This document shows, piece after piece, positions 1-8,253 of a stretch of 64,000 bases of DNA. Location: the NCBI GenBank assembly GCA_023150935.1, contig JAKLJW010000005.1, positions 62,001 through 126,000 on the forward strand, in the 5' to 3' direction. The notes below the pieces were generated by a model. The model saw only the letters and a list, made by a program, of their open reading frames with translations. It ran no database searches and was not told the origin of the DNA. Source of the DNA: Candidatus Binatia bacterium. Lineage in GTDB: Bacteria; Desulfobacterota; Binatia; HRBIN30. The stretch's first letter is position 1. Each line of letters starts with the position of its first letter. The translations under genes and the position numbers were made by a program.

Positions 1-882
1 GATTGCGCCATGGCGCTCGGTTTCGAGAAGATGGAGAAGGGCTCGCTCGGGGCCAAGTTTACCGACCGCATCAACCCCATGGACAAGCAGTTCGAGTTGA
101 TGGTGTCGCTGCGCGGCTTTGCCAAAGCGCCGCCGGCGCCGCAGTTCTTCGGTAACGCCGGACGCGAGCACATGGACCGCTACGGCACCAAGCCGGAGCA
201 CTTCGCCAAGATCGGTTGGAAGAACCACAAGCACTCGGTGAACAACCCGTACTCGCAGTTCCAGGACGAATACACGCTCGAGCAGATCCTCAACGCCCCG
301 ATGGTATACGAACCCCTGACGAAGCTGCAGTGCTGCCCGACGTCGGACGGCTCGGGAGCGGCCATCCTCGCCAGCGAGGATTTCGTCAAGCGGCATAATC
401 TGCAGGCCCGCGCGGTGGAAATCGCCGGTATGGCGATGGCCACCGACCTCCCCAGCACCTTTGGCGAGCAAAGCTGCATCAAGCTCGTTGGCTACGACAT
501 GTCTCGGACGGCGGCGCAGAAGGTGTACGAGCAGAGCGGTCTCGGACCGGAAAACGTCGACGTGGTCGAGTTGCACGATTGCTTCTCGTGCAACGAATTG
601 GTGACCTACGAAGCCCTCGGTCTCTGTCCCGAAGGCAAGGCGGGCGAGTTCGTCGATTCCGGAGCCAACACGTACGGCGGCAAGGTGGTCGTCAACCCCT
701 CCGGCGGTTTGATCTCCAAGGGGCATCCGCTTGGAGCCACCGGCCTGGCCCAGTGTGCCGAGCTGACGTGGCAGTTACGCGGCGCAGCCGATAAGCGGCA
801 AGTAAAGGGTGCGAAGGTCGGGCTGCAGCATAATCTCGGCCTCGGCGGCGCTGCCGTCGTGACCATGTACCGCAAGAACTAG
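1..882 (+). CDS. SCP-x type thiolase / lipid-transfer thiolase, 5'-truncated by window edge
   Basis: The open frame runs in from the window edge, so the N-terminus and the nucleophilic cysteine region are missing. The visible 293 residues carry the thiolase C-terminal half. Counted from the Met at base 10, an HDCF motif lies near residues 189-192 and the GHPLGATG motif near 238-245, and the protein ends in a Gly-rich NLGLGGA loop. These features fit the SCP-x/acetyl-CoA acetyltransferase-like branch, which makes or cleaves 3-ketoacyl-CoA in the cytoplasm, rather than classical FadA. It converges on a glycosidase gene 100 bases away. The exact substrate (fatty acid, sterol side chain or aromatic acid) cannot be read from the sequence. 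Confidence 0.88.
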   Translation, partial: DCAMALGFEKMEKGSLGAKFTDRINPMDKQFELMVSLRGFAKAPPAPQFFGNAGREHMDRYGTKPEHFAKIGWKNHKHSVNNPYSQFQDEYTLEQILNAPMVYEPLTKLQCCPTSDGSGAAILASEDFVKRHNLQARAVEIAGMAMATDLPSTFGEQSCIKLVGYDMSRTAAQKVYEQSGLGPENVDVVELHDCFSCNELVTYEALGLCPEGKAGEFVDSGANTYGGKVVVNPSGGLISKGHPLGATGLAQCAELTWQLRGAADKRQVKGAKVGLQHNLGLGGAAVVTMYRKN

Positions 883-982
883 CTTACCCCGATCTCCATT
901 TCTTCTTGCGCCTCCCGTCCCCCCGCCTCCGCTCGGGCGTGCTATTAGCGGCGGCGGGGCGGCCGGGGCGCAGGGGAGGGAT

Positions 983-3352
983 CTAACGCGGCAGTGGCAG
1001 CTCGAAATGGTCGAGCTTGGATCGGGTGGCCGCGTGCCTGCCGTCTACGTACACCGAGAATCCTTCCGGGTAGCCGCGATAGCGTACGTTGCCGTCGGGT
1101 CGGTCCCAGACGATCGTCAGGTCGTGGCCCTTGTAACGTAACCGGTGCAACGCGAAGTGATCCCAGTTTTTCGCAGCGGGGTTTAGCTCGATGACGTCGT
1201 CGACCCGCGGGGTCAGGCCGACGGCGCCCTCCACCACCAGCGCGTTGTACATCGAGTGGAAGTCGTGCGAGATGTCCGACGGCTTCGGTCGTGACGAGCC
1301 CTGGTGCGGTTCCCACTTCGAGTAGTATTCGTGTGCGTTCGGCCGCCAATAGGGATCGAAGGGGTTGACGCCGGGATAGACGAGCGCGTTGTAGCGCTCC
1401 ATCAACGCCATGAAATGCTCCGCCGTCACCGGACCGCCGGGATATCGTTTGTAGGCTTCGAGGGCCGTGCGGGCGCCCATGCTGATCGGGTGCGGAGCGA
1501 TGTTTCGCGTCAGACCGTCCATTTCCCAGGTCCACCCGCGGTAGTGCGCCTGGCTTGTGATCACCGGTGGAAAGCGCGCCCAGAACTCTGCCGGGTCGAC
1601 CAGCTTGGCCAGCGCTCGGTGATAACGCGGATCGTTCGGCGTTAGCCCCATCGCAAACGGAAACAGGCCGTGCAATTCGCGCACGGGGATACGCGCATTG
1701 TCGGCCGCGCGCCGCGGAAAAAAGAACCCGGCGTCGTCGTCCCAGAGCTGCTGCAGTACGGCTGCCTGGAGTCGGTCCGCGACCGGCGCGAACTCGCGGG
1801 CCAGCGGATCCAGACCCGCGGCATTTGCCAGCTCCACAATGCCACGCGCGTTGGCGTAGACGAAGCTCGCGAAATCCACGCGCTCGAGGTCGGGTAGGTC
1901 GGCATGCAGATCCAGCTTGAGGCCGAAGAAGTACCAGAAGGACAGGATGTCGAGATCGTACCCGGTGACCCGTGGGGCGGCGCGTTGCGGTAAACCGTCG
2001 CCGTCGGCATCGTAGGTTGTCAGCCACGCCCTGACGTCTGCGGCCAGCGGCGGTAAGAGTTCGCGCAGCGTCTCCTGCGGTATCGGATGGACGCGGTGGT
2101 ACTCGGCCGCCGCCGCCGCGATCCAGTGCGAGTAAGTCTCGTTCCAGTAAGGGCTCCCCGGCGGGTCAAGCAGCGCTCCGAACGGTGCCTGGTTACGTGC
2201 CGCGTTGCGCAACTGGTCCCGACCGAACGTCGGATCGCGCAGGTAGCTCAGTTCCTTCATCTGGACCGGCACGGCGAAGGTAATGGGGTTGTCGAACCCG
2301 AGCTTGCCCTCGTAGAACCGGTAGCCCCGCAGGTCCGGCGTGTCGGCTTGCGTCAGGTTGAAGCGCACGACCCACCAGCGGTAGTACCACATGCGCTTGA
2401 AACCCTCGTCCGAGGAATCGAAATACGGTACGTTCTCGAGAAACCAATCATTGTACTCGCCGCGGTGCCGTTCGAGCAGGCCCTCAGGCAAGGATGGCGG
2501 TGTCGACGGCGCACGCTCGCTGCGCTCGTAGCTGACCGCGAGTTGCGCTCGCTGCTTGCTGCCGTCGGCGGGAAGGGACAAGGTCCGCCGCACGTGCGGT
2601 GCCGCCGTTGCCGCGGCGGTAAACCCCGGCGCATCGAGGTAGACGAACACGGGAAGGCGCTGGAAAGTGCCCCGGCCGAGCAGCGGATAGCCGACGGAAC
2701 CCTGGGCGGCGGGCATGGCGAGGTACGGAGCCGTTGCCTCGATGTCGAGCGCGTGCTCGTGGTTGTCCGCACTGTGTGCCGCATAGGACAAGACGGCGCG
2801 ATCGTCGAACGTGATGAACTTGTGCTCCTCGATCACCACCGGCGGCGTCCTGTACCGGACCAACGTGTGACTCGGGTAGCGCTCGATCGTGTACTGGTCG
2901 TCGTAAAGGGCGACCGGTTGGCCGTCGACGAAGAACTGCACGTCCAGAAGGCGCCGAGCGCAGAAGCTCGAGTGCAAGTAACAGAATTTCCCGACCAGCC
3001 CGGGTTGGTGCAGCAACTCGTGGTTCCAGAGACAGCGTCCGGAGGAGAGCAATAGTTTGTCGTCTTCCAGCATCAGCTCGCGGGCCTGACTGCGCGGCAG
3101 TCCCGAGGGCGGGAGCTGGAAGACCTGGTGCCCGAGAGCGGCGTCGATGTAGCGTCGCTGCGCAAGCGGGTGGTCGCGGACCGGCTCGGGTTCGAAAGCC
3201 AACCAGTCGGCAAACAGGACCGGTTCCGCAGTCGGCGGTGGCGGCGCCTGCGAGATCGTCGATGGAGTCCGCTGCCACCGGTGGACGAGCAGTCCCCCAG
3301 CGGCGAGCAAGACGGCCCCTGCGATCAGCCAGCGGATCGGATGTGACACCAT
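983..3352 (-). CDS. Membrane-anchored six-hairpin glycoside hydrolase (MGH1/GH63-like)
   Basis: This 789-residue protein starts with a short basic stretch and a hydrophobic segment at about residues 9-24. That is a signal anchor, so the enzyme is probably periplasmic and tethered to the inner membrane. The middle and C-terminal parts resemble (alpha/alpha)6-barrel hydrolases of the mannosylglycerate-hydrolase/GH63 group. Examples are the EMDGLTRN-type stretch around residue 610 and the closing block around 690-760, where a GLTPR turn is followed by an IELNP strand and an RYKGHDL strand. An N-terminal beta-sandwich probably covers residues 60-290. The sugar substrate is unknown. No transporter or sugar-pathway gene sits beside it; the next gene upstream is an oxidoreductase beyond a repeat-bearing gap. 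Confidence 0.7.
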   Translation of the reverse strand: MVSHPIRWLIAGAVLLAAGGLLVHRWQRTPSTISQAPPPPTAEPVLFADWLAFEPEPVRDHPLAQRRYIDAALGHQVFQLPPSGLPRSQARELMLEDDKLLLSSGRCLWNHELLHQPGLVGKFCYLHSSFCARRLLDVQFFVDGQPVALYDDQYTIERYPSHTLVRYRTPPVVIEEHKFITFDDRAVLSYAAHSADNHEHALDIEATAPYLAMPAAQGSVGYPLLGRGTFQRLPVFVYLDAPGFTAAATAAPHVRRTLSLPADGSKQRAQLAVSYERSERAPSTPPSLPEGLLERHRGEYNDWFLENVPYFDSSDEGFKRMWYYRWWVVRFNLTQADTPDLRGYRFYEGKLGFDNPITFAVPVQMKELSYLRDPTFGRDQLRNAARNQAPFGALLDPPGSPYWNETYSHWIAAAAAEYHRVHPIPQETLRELLPPLAADVRAWLTTYDADGDGLPQRAAPRVTGYDLDILSFWYFFGLKLDLHADLPDLERVDFASFVYANARGIVELANAAGLDPLAREFAPVADRLQAAVLQQLWDDDAGFFFPRRAADNARIPVRELHGLFPFAMGLTPNDPRYHRALAKLVDPAEFWARFPPVITSQAHYRGWTWEMDGLTRNIAPHPISMGARTALEAYKRYPGGPVTAEHFMALMERYNALVYPGVNPFDPYWRPNAHEYYSKWEPHQGSSRPKPSDISHDFHSMYNALVVEGAVGLTPRVDDVIELNPAAKNWDHFALHRLRYKGHDLTIVWDRPDGNVRYRGYPEGFSVYVDGRHAATRSKLDHFELPLPR

Positions 3353-3436
3353 GCGACCGTATCACGACCGCACCGGCGGCGGGAACGCTAAGTGGTGATG
3401 GGCACAATTACGGCGACGCATTCCGTGCGACGCTTT

Positions 3437-3525
3437 CCGTTCGCCCTGAGTAGCCCCATTTTCTCAGGGGCGTATCGAGGGGCCAGCCCGGCGAGCGGCT
3501 TTGCGGCCCCGCCCCTCGATACGCC
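3437..3525. repeat. REP-like inverted repeat with 14-bp perfect arms
   Basis: Positions 3469-3482 and 3512-3525 are perfect reverse complements over 14 bases (GGCGTATCGAGGGG and its complement) around a 29-base GC-rich loop. Just upstream, at 3454-3471, a second nested hairpin GCCCC/GGGGC follows the words TTCGCCCTGAG. The combination CGCCCTGAG...GTATCGAGG resembles REP-type palindromes seen scattered between genes in many proteobacterial genomes. It sits in the 323-base gap between the glycosidase and oxidoreductase starts. The rest of that gap holds only short AT-poor direct repeats and no gene. Confidence 0.6.
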
Positions 3526-3675
3526 ACCGAAAAGATGGTGCAACTCGGGGCGGACGGAATACGTCACCGTATTAATGGACCGAAGTACGAAGTACCTGGC
3601 CCCGGAGACGACTCGGAGTCCCGGGCTCCGGGTCCCCGGATCGGAAGTCGCGCGTCGAACGTCGAACGCAGGGTG

Positions 3676-4701
3676 TCAGCTCGGCGCACCGGGGACTTCT
3701 GGACGAGCGGCGGGGCGTAGCGACCGGCGCGGCGTCAGGCCGGCGTGCGTATACACGGCGTCGATGACGCGCATGTTGGCGATCGCGTCTTCAGGACCGG
3801 TGAGCACCGGCTCGTTGCCCCTTGCGGCGGCGACAAAGGCGCGCAGCTGATGGGTGTAAGTAGACTCGCTGCGCAGGCGCTCGCTGCGCGTGCCCTGAGC
3901 CGTCTGGACCCGCAGGCGGTGGAAGAACTGAGGAGCAACGGGGTTGAGTACGGAAAGACGGCCCGCATCGCCGTGCACGGTGGCACTGGCACGCAACAGG
4001 GTGCCGGAAAAGAGGGAGCAGCTCATGTGACCGGTCCGGCCGTCGTCAAAGCGAAAATCCGCGGCCATCGCCCGGTCAACGCCGGGCGACGATAGCCGCG
4101 CGGCGGCCCTGACCACCTGTGGTTCGGCGCCGGCCAGGAAGCGAACGATGTTGATCGCGTAGCAACCTGTGTCCATGGTCGCCCCGCCGGCAAGGTCGAG
4201 TCGGAATCGGATGTCGCCGGGCCGGAGCAGCGGCACGCAGAAATGCGCCTCGATGTGCCTCACGGTACCCAGTTCACCGCTGTCGACGATCTCGCGCATG
4301 CGGGCAGCCAGGGGATGGTAGCGCCAGTGGAACGCCTCCACGAGGACGCGCCCGGTCGCCCGAGCGGCTGCCGCCATGTGAGCGGCCTCCTCCGCGTTGG
4401 CGGCGATGGGTTTCTCGCACAACACATGCTTCCCGTGTTCGAGAGCCCGAATGCTCCACTCGCCGTGGTGGCTGTTCGGCAAGGGGTTGTAGACGGCGTC
4501 GATCTCGGGGTCGGCAAGCAGCGCCTCGTAGGTCGGATGGACGCGCATGATGCCGTGCCGGTCGGCGAACGCACGGGCCCGCGCCGGGTCGCGCGCGGCC
4601 ACCGCAACGACAACCGCCTCGTTCAGTTTGCGGGCCGGAGTCAGGAGGGCGAGGGGTGTTATCCGCGCCGCGCCGAGGACGCCCAGACGGAGGGGAAGCA
4701 T
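3676..4701 (-). CDS. Gfo/Idh/MocA family NAD(P)-dependent oxidoreductase
   Basis: This 341-residue protein has an N-terminal Rossmann fold with the GVLGAARI nucleotide-binding turn at residues 7-14 and the family hallmark EKPIA at 96-100, whose Lys97 is the usual catalytic residue. The C-terminal half is the alpha/beta substrate-binding domain. Such enzymes oxidise or reduce sugars, inositols or related polyols with NAD(P), and the substrate here cannot be told. It starts 12 bases after the stop of the MaoC gene on the same strand, so the two are likely cotranscribed. The TAG of MaoC and the ATG of this gene leave room for only a weak ribosome site. Confidence 0.85.
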   Translation of the reverse strand: MLPLRLGVLGAARITPLALLTPARKLNEAVVVAVAARDPARARAFADRHGIMRVHPTYEALLADPEIDAVYNPLPNSHHGEWSIRALEHGKHVLCEKPIAANAEEAAHMAAAARATGRVLVEAFHWRYHPLAARMREIVDSGELGTVRHIEAHFCVPLLRPGDIRFRLDLAGGATMDTGCYAINIVRFLAGAEPQVVRAAARLSSPGVDRAMAADFRFDDGRTGHMSCSLFSGTLLRASATVHGDAGRLSVLNPVAPQFFHRLRVQTAQGTRSERLRSESTYTHQLRAFVAAARGNEPVLTGPEDAIANMRVIDAVYTHAGLTPRRSLRPAARPEVPGAPS

Positions 4702-4713
4702 CCGACTTCGAGC

Positions 4714-5190
4714 CTACTTCAATGGGGGGTGAAAGAGCACGAGCATCGTATACGTCAGCGCGGGGCGCTCGTTGCCGACGACGTGAACGGCGACCTCCTG
4801 CGTCACCTGAGTGCCCTTGGGCCTGGCCTCGACGGCAACCAGGCGAATGCGACCGTGGACCCTGGAACCGGCCGGGACCGGACTCACGAAGCGGAGCTTG
4901 TCGGCGCCGTAGTTGGTTGCATTGCCGAAGCCGACGATGCGGAAGTTCTGCTGCGGCCGCAGCGCGGGAATGAGACTCAGCGTCAGGAACCCATGCGCGA
5001 TCGGAGTCTTGAAAGGGCTCTCGCGCTTACAGCGTTCCGCGTCGACGTGGATCCACTGGTGATCGCCGGTAAGGTCGGCGAAGCGGTCGATCATTTCCTG
5101 GGTCACTTCGACCTCGGGTCCCCACCCGCCGAACTCCTCGCTGACGTGGGCCGACAGCCTGGCGATATCGTCGAAGCGAACCTCTTCCAT
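4714..5190 (-). CDS. MaoC-like (R)-specific enoyl-CoA hydratase
   Basis: The 158-residue protein is a single hot-dog MaoC domain. It shows the hydratase-2 motif with Asp43 and His48 (TGDHQWIHVD) and the AHGFLTLSL segment at 65-73. It probably adds water to trans-2-enoyl-CoA to give (R)-3-hydroxyacyl-CoA in the cytoplasm, as in fatty acid breakdown or polyester precursor supply. The start is firm because AAGGAGGAGG lies a few bases upstream of the ATG. The gene precedes the Gfo/Idh oxidoreductase in a probable two-gene unit, but that partner does not clarify the acyl substrate. Confidence 0.88.
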   Translation of the reverse strand: MEEVRFDDIARLSAHVSEEFGGWGPEVEVTQEMIDRFADLTGDHQWIHVDAERCKRESPFKTPIAHGFLTLSLIPALRPQQNFRIVGFGNATNYGADKLRFVSPVPAGSRVHGRIRLVAVEARPKGTQVTQEVAVHVVGNERPALTYTMLVLFHPPLK

Positions 5191-5298
5191 GAATATCCTC
5201 CTCCTTCTGCAGGGTTGGTCCAGGCCTGAATGCCCAGGCCCGAGCCTACTCTTAGTACGTGTCGCCCGGCGGCGTCCATCCGGGTAGGGCTACCCGCG

Positions 5299-5580
5299 TC
5301 ATCCCGCTTGCGCCTGCCAGATTGTCCACACGCCTATGGCGATGAACCCGAGACCTGCCACCCATGACAGGAGCCGGGGGCTGATGTACTCGGCCAGCAG
5401 CGCGCCCCCGAGTACGCCGATGGCCGAGGTGGCTACGAGCGCCAGCGCGGCACCGACGAACACCGTCAGGCGCGGGTTGTTCCCGTCTGCAGCGTAGAGC
5501 AGGGTGGCGAGCTGTGTCTTGTCGCCAAGCTCGGCGAGAAAGACCGTGCCGAACACCGTCAGCAAGAGTCGCAGATCCAT
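5299..5580 (-). CDS. GDT1/TMEM165 (UPF0016) family cation transporter, single-repeat form
   Basis: The 93-residue membrane protein has three predicted transmembrane helices and one copy of the family signature E-L-G-D-K-T-Q at residues 17-23. Members export or exchange Mn2+ or Ca2+ across the membrane. Most bacterial members have two such repeats in about 190 residues; this one is a half-size version. It should therefore act as a homodimer or with a second half encoded elsewhere, since no neighbour here supplies one. It is divergent from thiC with a gap of about 195 bases. I looked for a yybP-ykoY Mn2+ riboswitch there and did not see one. Confidence 0.85.
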   Translation of the reverse strand: MDLRLLLTVFGTVFLAELGDKTQLATLLYAADGNNPRLTVFVGAALALVATSAIGVLGGALLAEYISPRLLSWVAGLGFIAIGVWTIWQAQAG

Positions 5581-5775
5581 TTTGTACCTCTGGGCTGCCG
5601 TAAATCGCGACCCGTCGCCCGCGGACCGCGGCGCTTACCCTGCCAGAAAGCGCGTCGGCTTGCACCCGTTGGTGGCGGGGCGTACAGTCTGACGCACTGC
5701 AATGCCGATTCGAGTGCCTCGATCGTTGGCGCGCGCCGACGCGCCTGACGTACAGCCGCACCAAGGAGTCAAACC

Positions 5776-7416
5776 ATGACGCAGTTGGAGTCCGCGCGCC
5801 GCGGCATCGTCACCCCGGAGATGCGGCGAGTCGCGGAACGCGAGAACGTGACCCCGGAGTTCGTCCGTGCCGAAGTGGCGCGCGGACGACTGGTGATTCC
5901 CGCGAATCGCCGCCATCTCGCCGGCAGCGGCGGTACGCCGCCGGCGGCACTCGGCAACGGCGCGGAGCGTGCCTACGGTCCAACCTCGTCCGGTCACCCC
6001 GGGGCGCGGGACGGCGGCCGCCTGTGGGTAAACCAGACCGTGGCGCAGCGCTGGCGGGAGATCCAGGACCCGGCGCTCCTGGTCGGGGAGCGGGCGCCGA
6101 AGCGGCTCGATCCGAGCGGCATCGGTCGCACGATCACCACCAAGATCAACGCCAACATCGGTGCCTCGCCGGTCGCCAGCACCACTGACGCCGAGGTGGA
6201 GAAGCTCCGTTGGGCGCAGAAGTACGGGGCCGATACGCTCATGGACCTGTCCACGGGTGGCGACCTGAACGCCTGCCGGCAGGCTATCGTCGACCACAGT
6301 ACGATTCCTATCGGCACCGTGCCGATCTACAGCATGATCGTCGGCCGGAGCATCGAGGACCTGACCTACGACGCGATCCTGAGCGAGATCGAGCGGCAGG
6401 CGCAGCAGGGCGTGGACTATTTCACGATCCACGCCGGCGTGCTGAGGGAGCACCTGCCGCTGATCAAACCTCGCGTGACGGGCATCGTGTCGCGCGGTGG
6501 GTCGCTGCTCGCCAAGTGGATGCTGTACCACGGTAAGCAGAACCCGATGTACGACCTGTTCGACGAGATCAGCGCGATCATGCGCGAGTACGACGTCACA
6601 TACTCGCTGGGGGACGGACTGCGGCCCGGGTGCCTGGCGGACGCCTCGGATGCGGCCCAGCTCGCCGAGTTGCAGACTCTTGGCGAACTTGTCCACCGGG
6701 CGCGTGCGGCCGGGGTGCAGGCCATGGTCGAGGGACCGGGGCATGTGCCGCTCGATCAGATCGCCTTTAACATGCAGTTGCAGCAGCGGGTTTGCGACGA
6801 CGCACCGTTCTATGTGCTCGGTCCGCTCGTGACCGATGCTTTCCCCGGTTACGACCACATTACCAGTGCCATCGGCGCCACCGAGGCGGCACGCGCCGGG
6901 GCCGCAATGCTTTGTTACGTGACGCCCAAGGAACACGTCGGATTGCCCAAGGCTCAGGACGTCAAGGCCGGGTGCATCGCTTACAAGATTGCGGCCCATG
7001 CGGGCGACATTGCCCGCGGGATAGACGCGGCGCGGCAGTGGGACGACGACATGTCCCGCGCCCGTGCGGCCCTTAACTGGCCCCGGCAATTCGAGCTTGC
7101 CTTCGACGGCGAAACCGCGCGGGCTTTGCACGACGAGGATCTGGAAGTCGATACCGACTTCTGCGCGATGTGCGGCCACGACTGGTGCAGCATGCGCATC
7201 TCGAAAGAAATCGTCGAGTTCGCCAGCGGCAAGGACCCCGGTTTTCAGCCCGCGCGTCGTGCGATGCCCAGCCCCGGGGTCGAAGAGGCCGGGCGGACAC
7301 TGCTGCGCGAACGGGCCCTGCCGGTGGAGCGCGGCAAGCACGCATGCCATAGCGATCTGGTGGCAGACCCGGCTTCGGCGCGGGCCATTCAAGACGACGC
7401 GCTCGCGCCGGAATGA
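5776..7416 (+). CDS. thiC: Phosphomethylpyrimidine synthase ThiC
   Basis: ThiC is a radical-SAM enzyme that converts aminoimidazole ribotide to hydroxymethylpyrimidine phosphate for thiamine. The 546-residue protein has the full family length and the C-terminal 4Fe-4S motif with Cys463, Cys466 and Cys471 (C-x2-C-x4-C). Long conserved stretches such as TKINANIG and the [10 protein letters not shown] block are also present. The ATG is preceded by AAGGAG. No TPP riboswitch core could be found in the 195 bases upstream, so regulation is unclear. The next gene, a secreted thioredoxin-like protein, starts about 30 bases downstream and may share the transcript. No other thi gene is in the window. 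Confidence 0.97.
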   Translation: MTQLESARRGIVTPEMRRVAERENVTPEFVRAEVARGRLVIPANRRHLAGSGGTPPAALGNGAERAYGPTSSGHPGARDGGRLWVNQTVAQRWREIQDPALLVGERAPKRLDPSGIGRTITTKINANIGASPVASTTDAEVEKLRWAQKYGADTLMDLSTGGDLNACRQAIVDHSTIPIGTVPIYSMIVGRSIEDLTYDAILSEIERQAQQGVDYFTIHAGVLREHLPLIKPRVTGIVSRGGSLLAKWMLYHGKQNPMYDLFDEISAIMREYDVTYSLGDGLRPGCLADASDAAQLAELQTLGELVHRARAAGVQAMVEGPGHVPLDQIAFNMQLQQRVCDDAPFYVLGPLVTDAFPGYDHITSAIGATEAARAGAAMLCYVTPKEHVGLPKAQDVKAGCIAYKIAAHAGDIARGIDAARQWDDDMSRARAALNWPRQFELAFDGETARALHDEDLEVDTDFCAMCGHDWCSMRISKEIVEFASGKDPGFQPARRAMPSPGVEEAGRTLLRERALPVERGKHACHSDLVADPASARAIQDDALAPE

Positions 7417-7445
7417 GGCGGGGCAGACACAGGAGGAAGCGGATC

Positions 7446-7961
7446 ATGAAGCGGACGGGACAAATCGTGGGGAAGGCTGCGCGCATCGCCGCGGCGCTGG
7501 CGTTGGCGGCGGGTCTGGCGATTGCGACCGGAACCGGCACGGCGTGGGCGGGCGGGGAAGACTGGAACGACGCCCAGATAAAGTGGATGCCTTACGCGGA
7601 CGGAATAAAGGCTGCCAGGGAGAGCGGGAAGCCGATCTGCCTGATCTTCTATACGACCTGGTGCCCCCACTGCGCCAATTACTCGCGCGTGTTCTATGAC
7701 CCGAAAGTGGTGGAGCAGGCCAAGTCGTTCGTGATGATTCGCGTCGACAAAGACAAGGCCCGGGACATCAGCGCCCAGTACAAGCCCGACGGCGAGTACA
7801 TCCCGCGTACGTACTTCCTGTCGCCCGACGGCAAGCTCGACGAGTCGATCACCGAGGCGAGGCCTCAATACAAGTACTTCTACAACGAGCAGGACGCCGC
7901 GGGGATCCTTGGCGGCATGAGCAAGGCGCTCAAGAAATTGGGGGCGCGTTCCGCGAGTTGA
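7446..7961 (+). CDS. Secreted thioredoxin-fold protein with CPHC motif
   Basis: I chose the ATG at 7446, twelve codons into the open frame, because AGGAGG sits just upstream at 7431-7436. The 172-residue product starts with a basic, Ala-rich signal peptide that is probably cut after AWA at residue 35. A thioredoxin-like domain follows with redox-active Cys73 and Cys76 in TTWCPHC and the cis-proline region YIPRTYF. It resembles thioredoxin_7/DUF255-like periplasmic proteins that reduce or isomerise disulfides. It lies 30 bases after thiC, and its TGA stop is built into a small hairpin. The partner protein is unknown. Confidence 0.8.
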   Translation: MKRTGQIVGKAARIAAALALAAGLAIATGTGTAWAGGEDWNDAQIKWMPYADGIKAARESGKPICLIFYTTWCPHCANYSRVFYDPKVVEQAKSFVMIRVDKDKARDISAQYKPDGEYIPRTYFLSPDGKLDESITEARPQYKYFYNEQDAAGILGGMSKALKKLGARSAS

Positions 7962-7977
7962 GCCTCGCAGAGGCTCA
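7959..7977 (+). terminator. Small stop-codon hairpin after the thioredoxin-like gene
   Basis: TGAGCCTC and GAGGCTCA pair as a perfect 8-bp stem with a GCA loop, and the stem begins with the TGA stop of the thioredoxin-like gene. There is no T run, so this is at best a pause or RNA-end structure rather than a classic intrinsic terminator. Confidence 0.35.
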
Positions 7978-8024
7978 GATCTCGAATCTTCTTCGAGACG
8001 TCAGCGGCGGGACGTTACCCGGTC

Positions 8025-8119
8025 GCTATCGGAATCGGAATCGAGATCGCTATCGACATCGGGATCGAATTCCGCCGCGGAGCGAAGGCGATTCCGATAC
8101 CGACCCCGACTCCGATCGG
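8025..8119. repeat. Hexamer-phased inverted repeat (ATCGNN units)
   Basis: Bases 8026-8074 read as seven or eight consecutive six-base units of the form NNATCG (CTATCG, GAATCG, GAATCG, AGATCG, CTATCG, ACATCG, GGATCG). After a 16-base spacer, 8091-8119 read as the opposite-strand equivalent with units ATTCCG, ATACCG, ACCCCG, ACTCCG. The two arms can fold on each other imperfectly. No frame through it looks like a gene. It fills the middle of the 292-base convergent gap between the thioredoxin-like gene and the large secreted protein. Confidence 0.6.
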
Positions 8120-8196
8120 TCGCTGCCGAACACCGGGCGGAGGCGAGGGTTTAATCGAGAGATCGGCCGCAGACCGTTGCGAGCGCGGGTGGCCGG

Positions 8197-8227
8197 AGCC
8201 CCCCTTTCCGCAAAGGAAAGGGGGGCT
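8197..8227. terminator. Strong perfect hairpin, probable bidirectional terminator
   Basis: AGCCCCCCTTTCC and GGAAAGGGGGGCT form a perfect 13-bp stem with the loop GCAAA. It lies 27 bases past the stop of the minus-strand secreted protein and between two convergent genes, so it could end transcripts from either side. It has no long T run on either strand. Confidence 0.55.
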
Positions 8228-8253
8228 GACCTCGAAAGGGCGCCTGGATCGGC

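Noticed and set aside
5581..5775. TPP riboswitch upstream of thiC or Mn riboswitch upstream of the GDT1-like gene
   Set aside because: I looked for the CTGAGA/ACCTGATC core of TPP elements and the yybP-ykoY core and found neither.
5635..7392. Long minus-strand open frame of 585 codons opposite thiC
   Set aside because: It mirrors the codon pattern of thiC, lacks family motifs and has no ribosome site; thiC on the plus strand is unmistakable.
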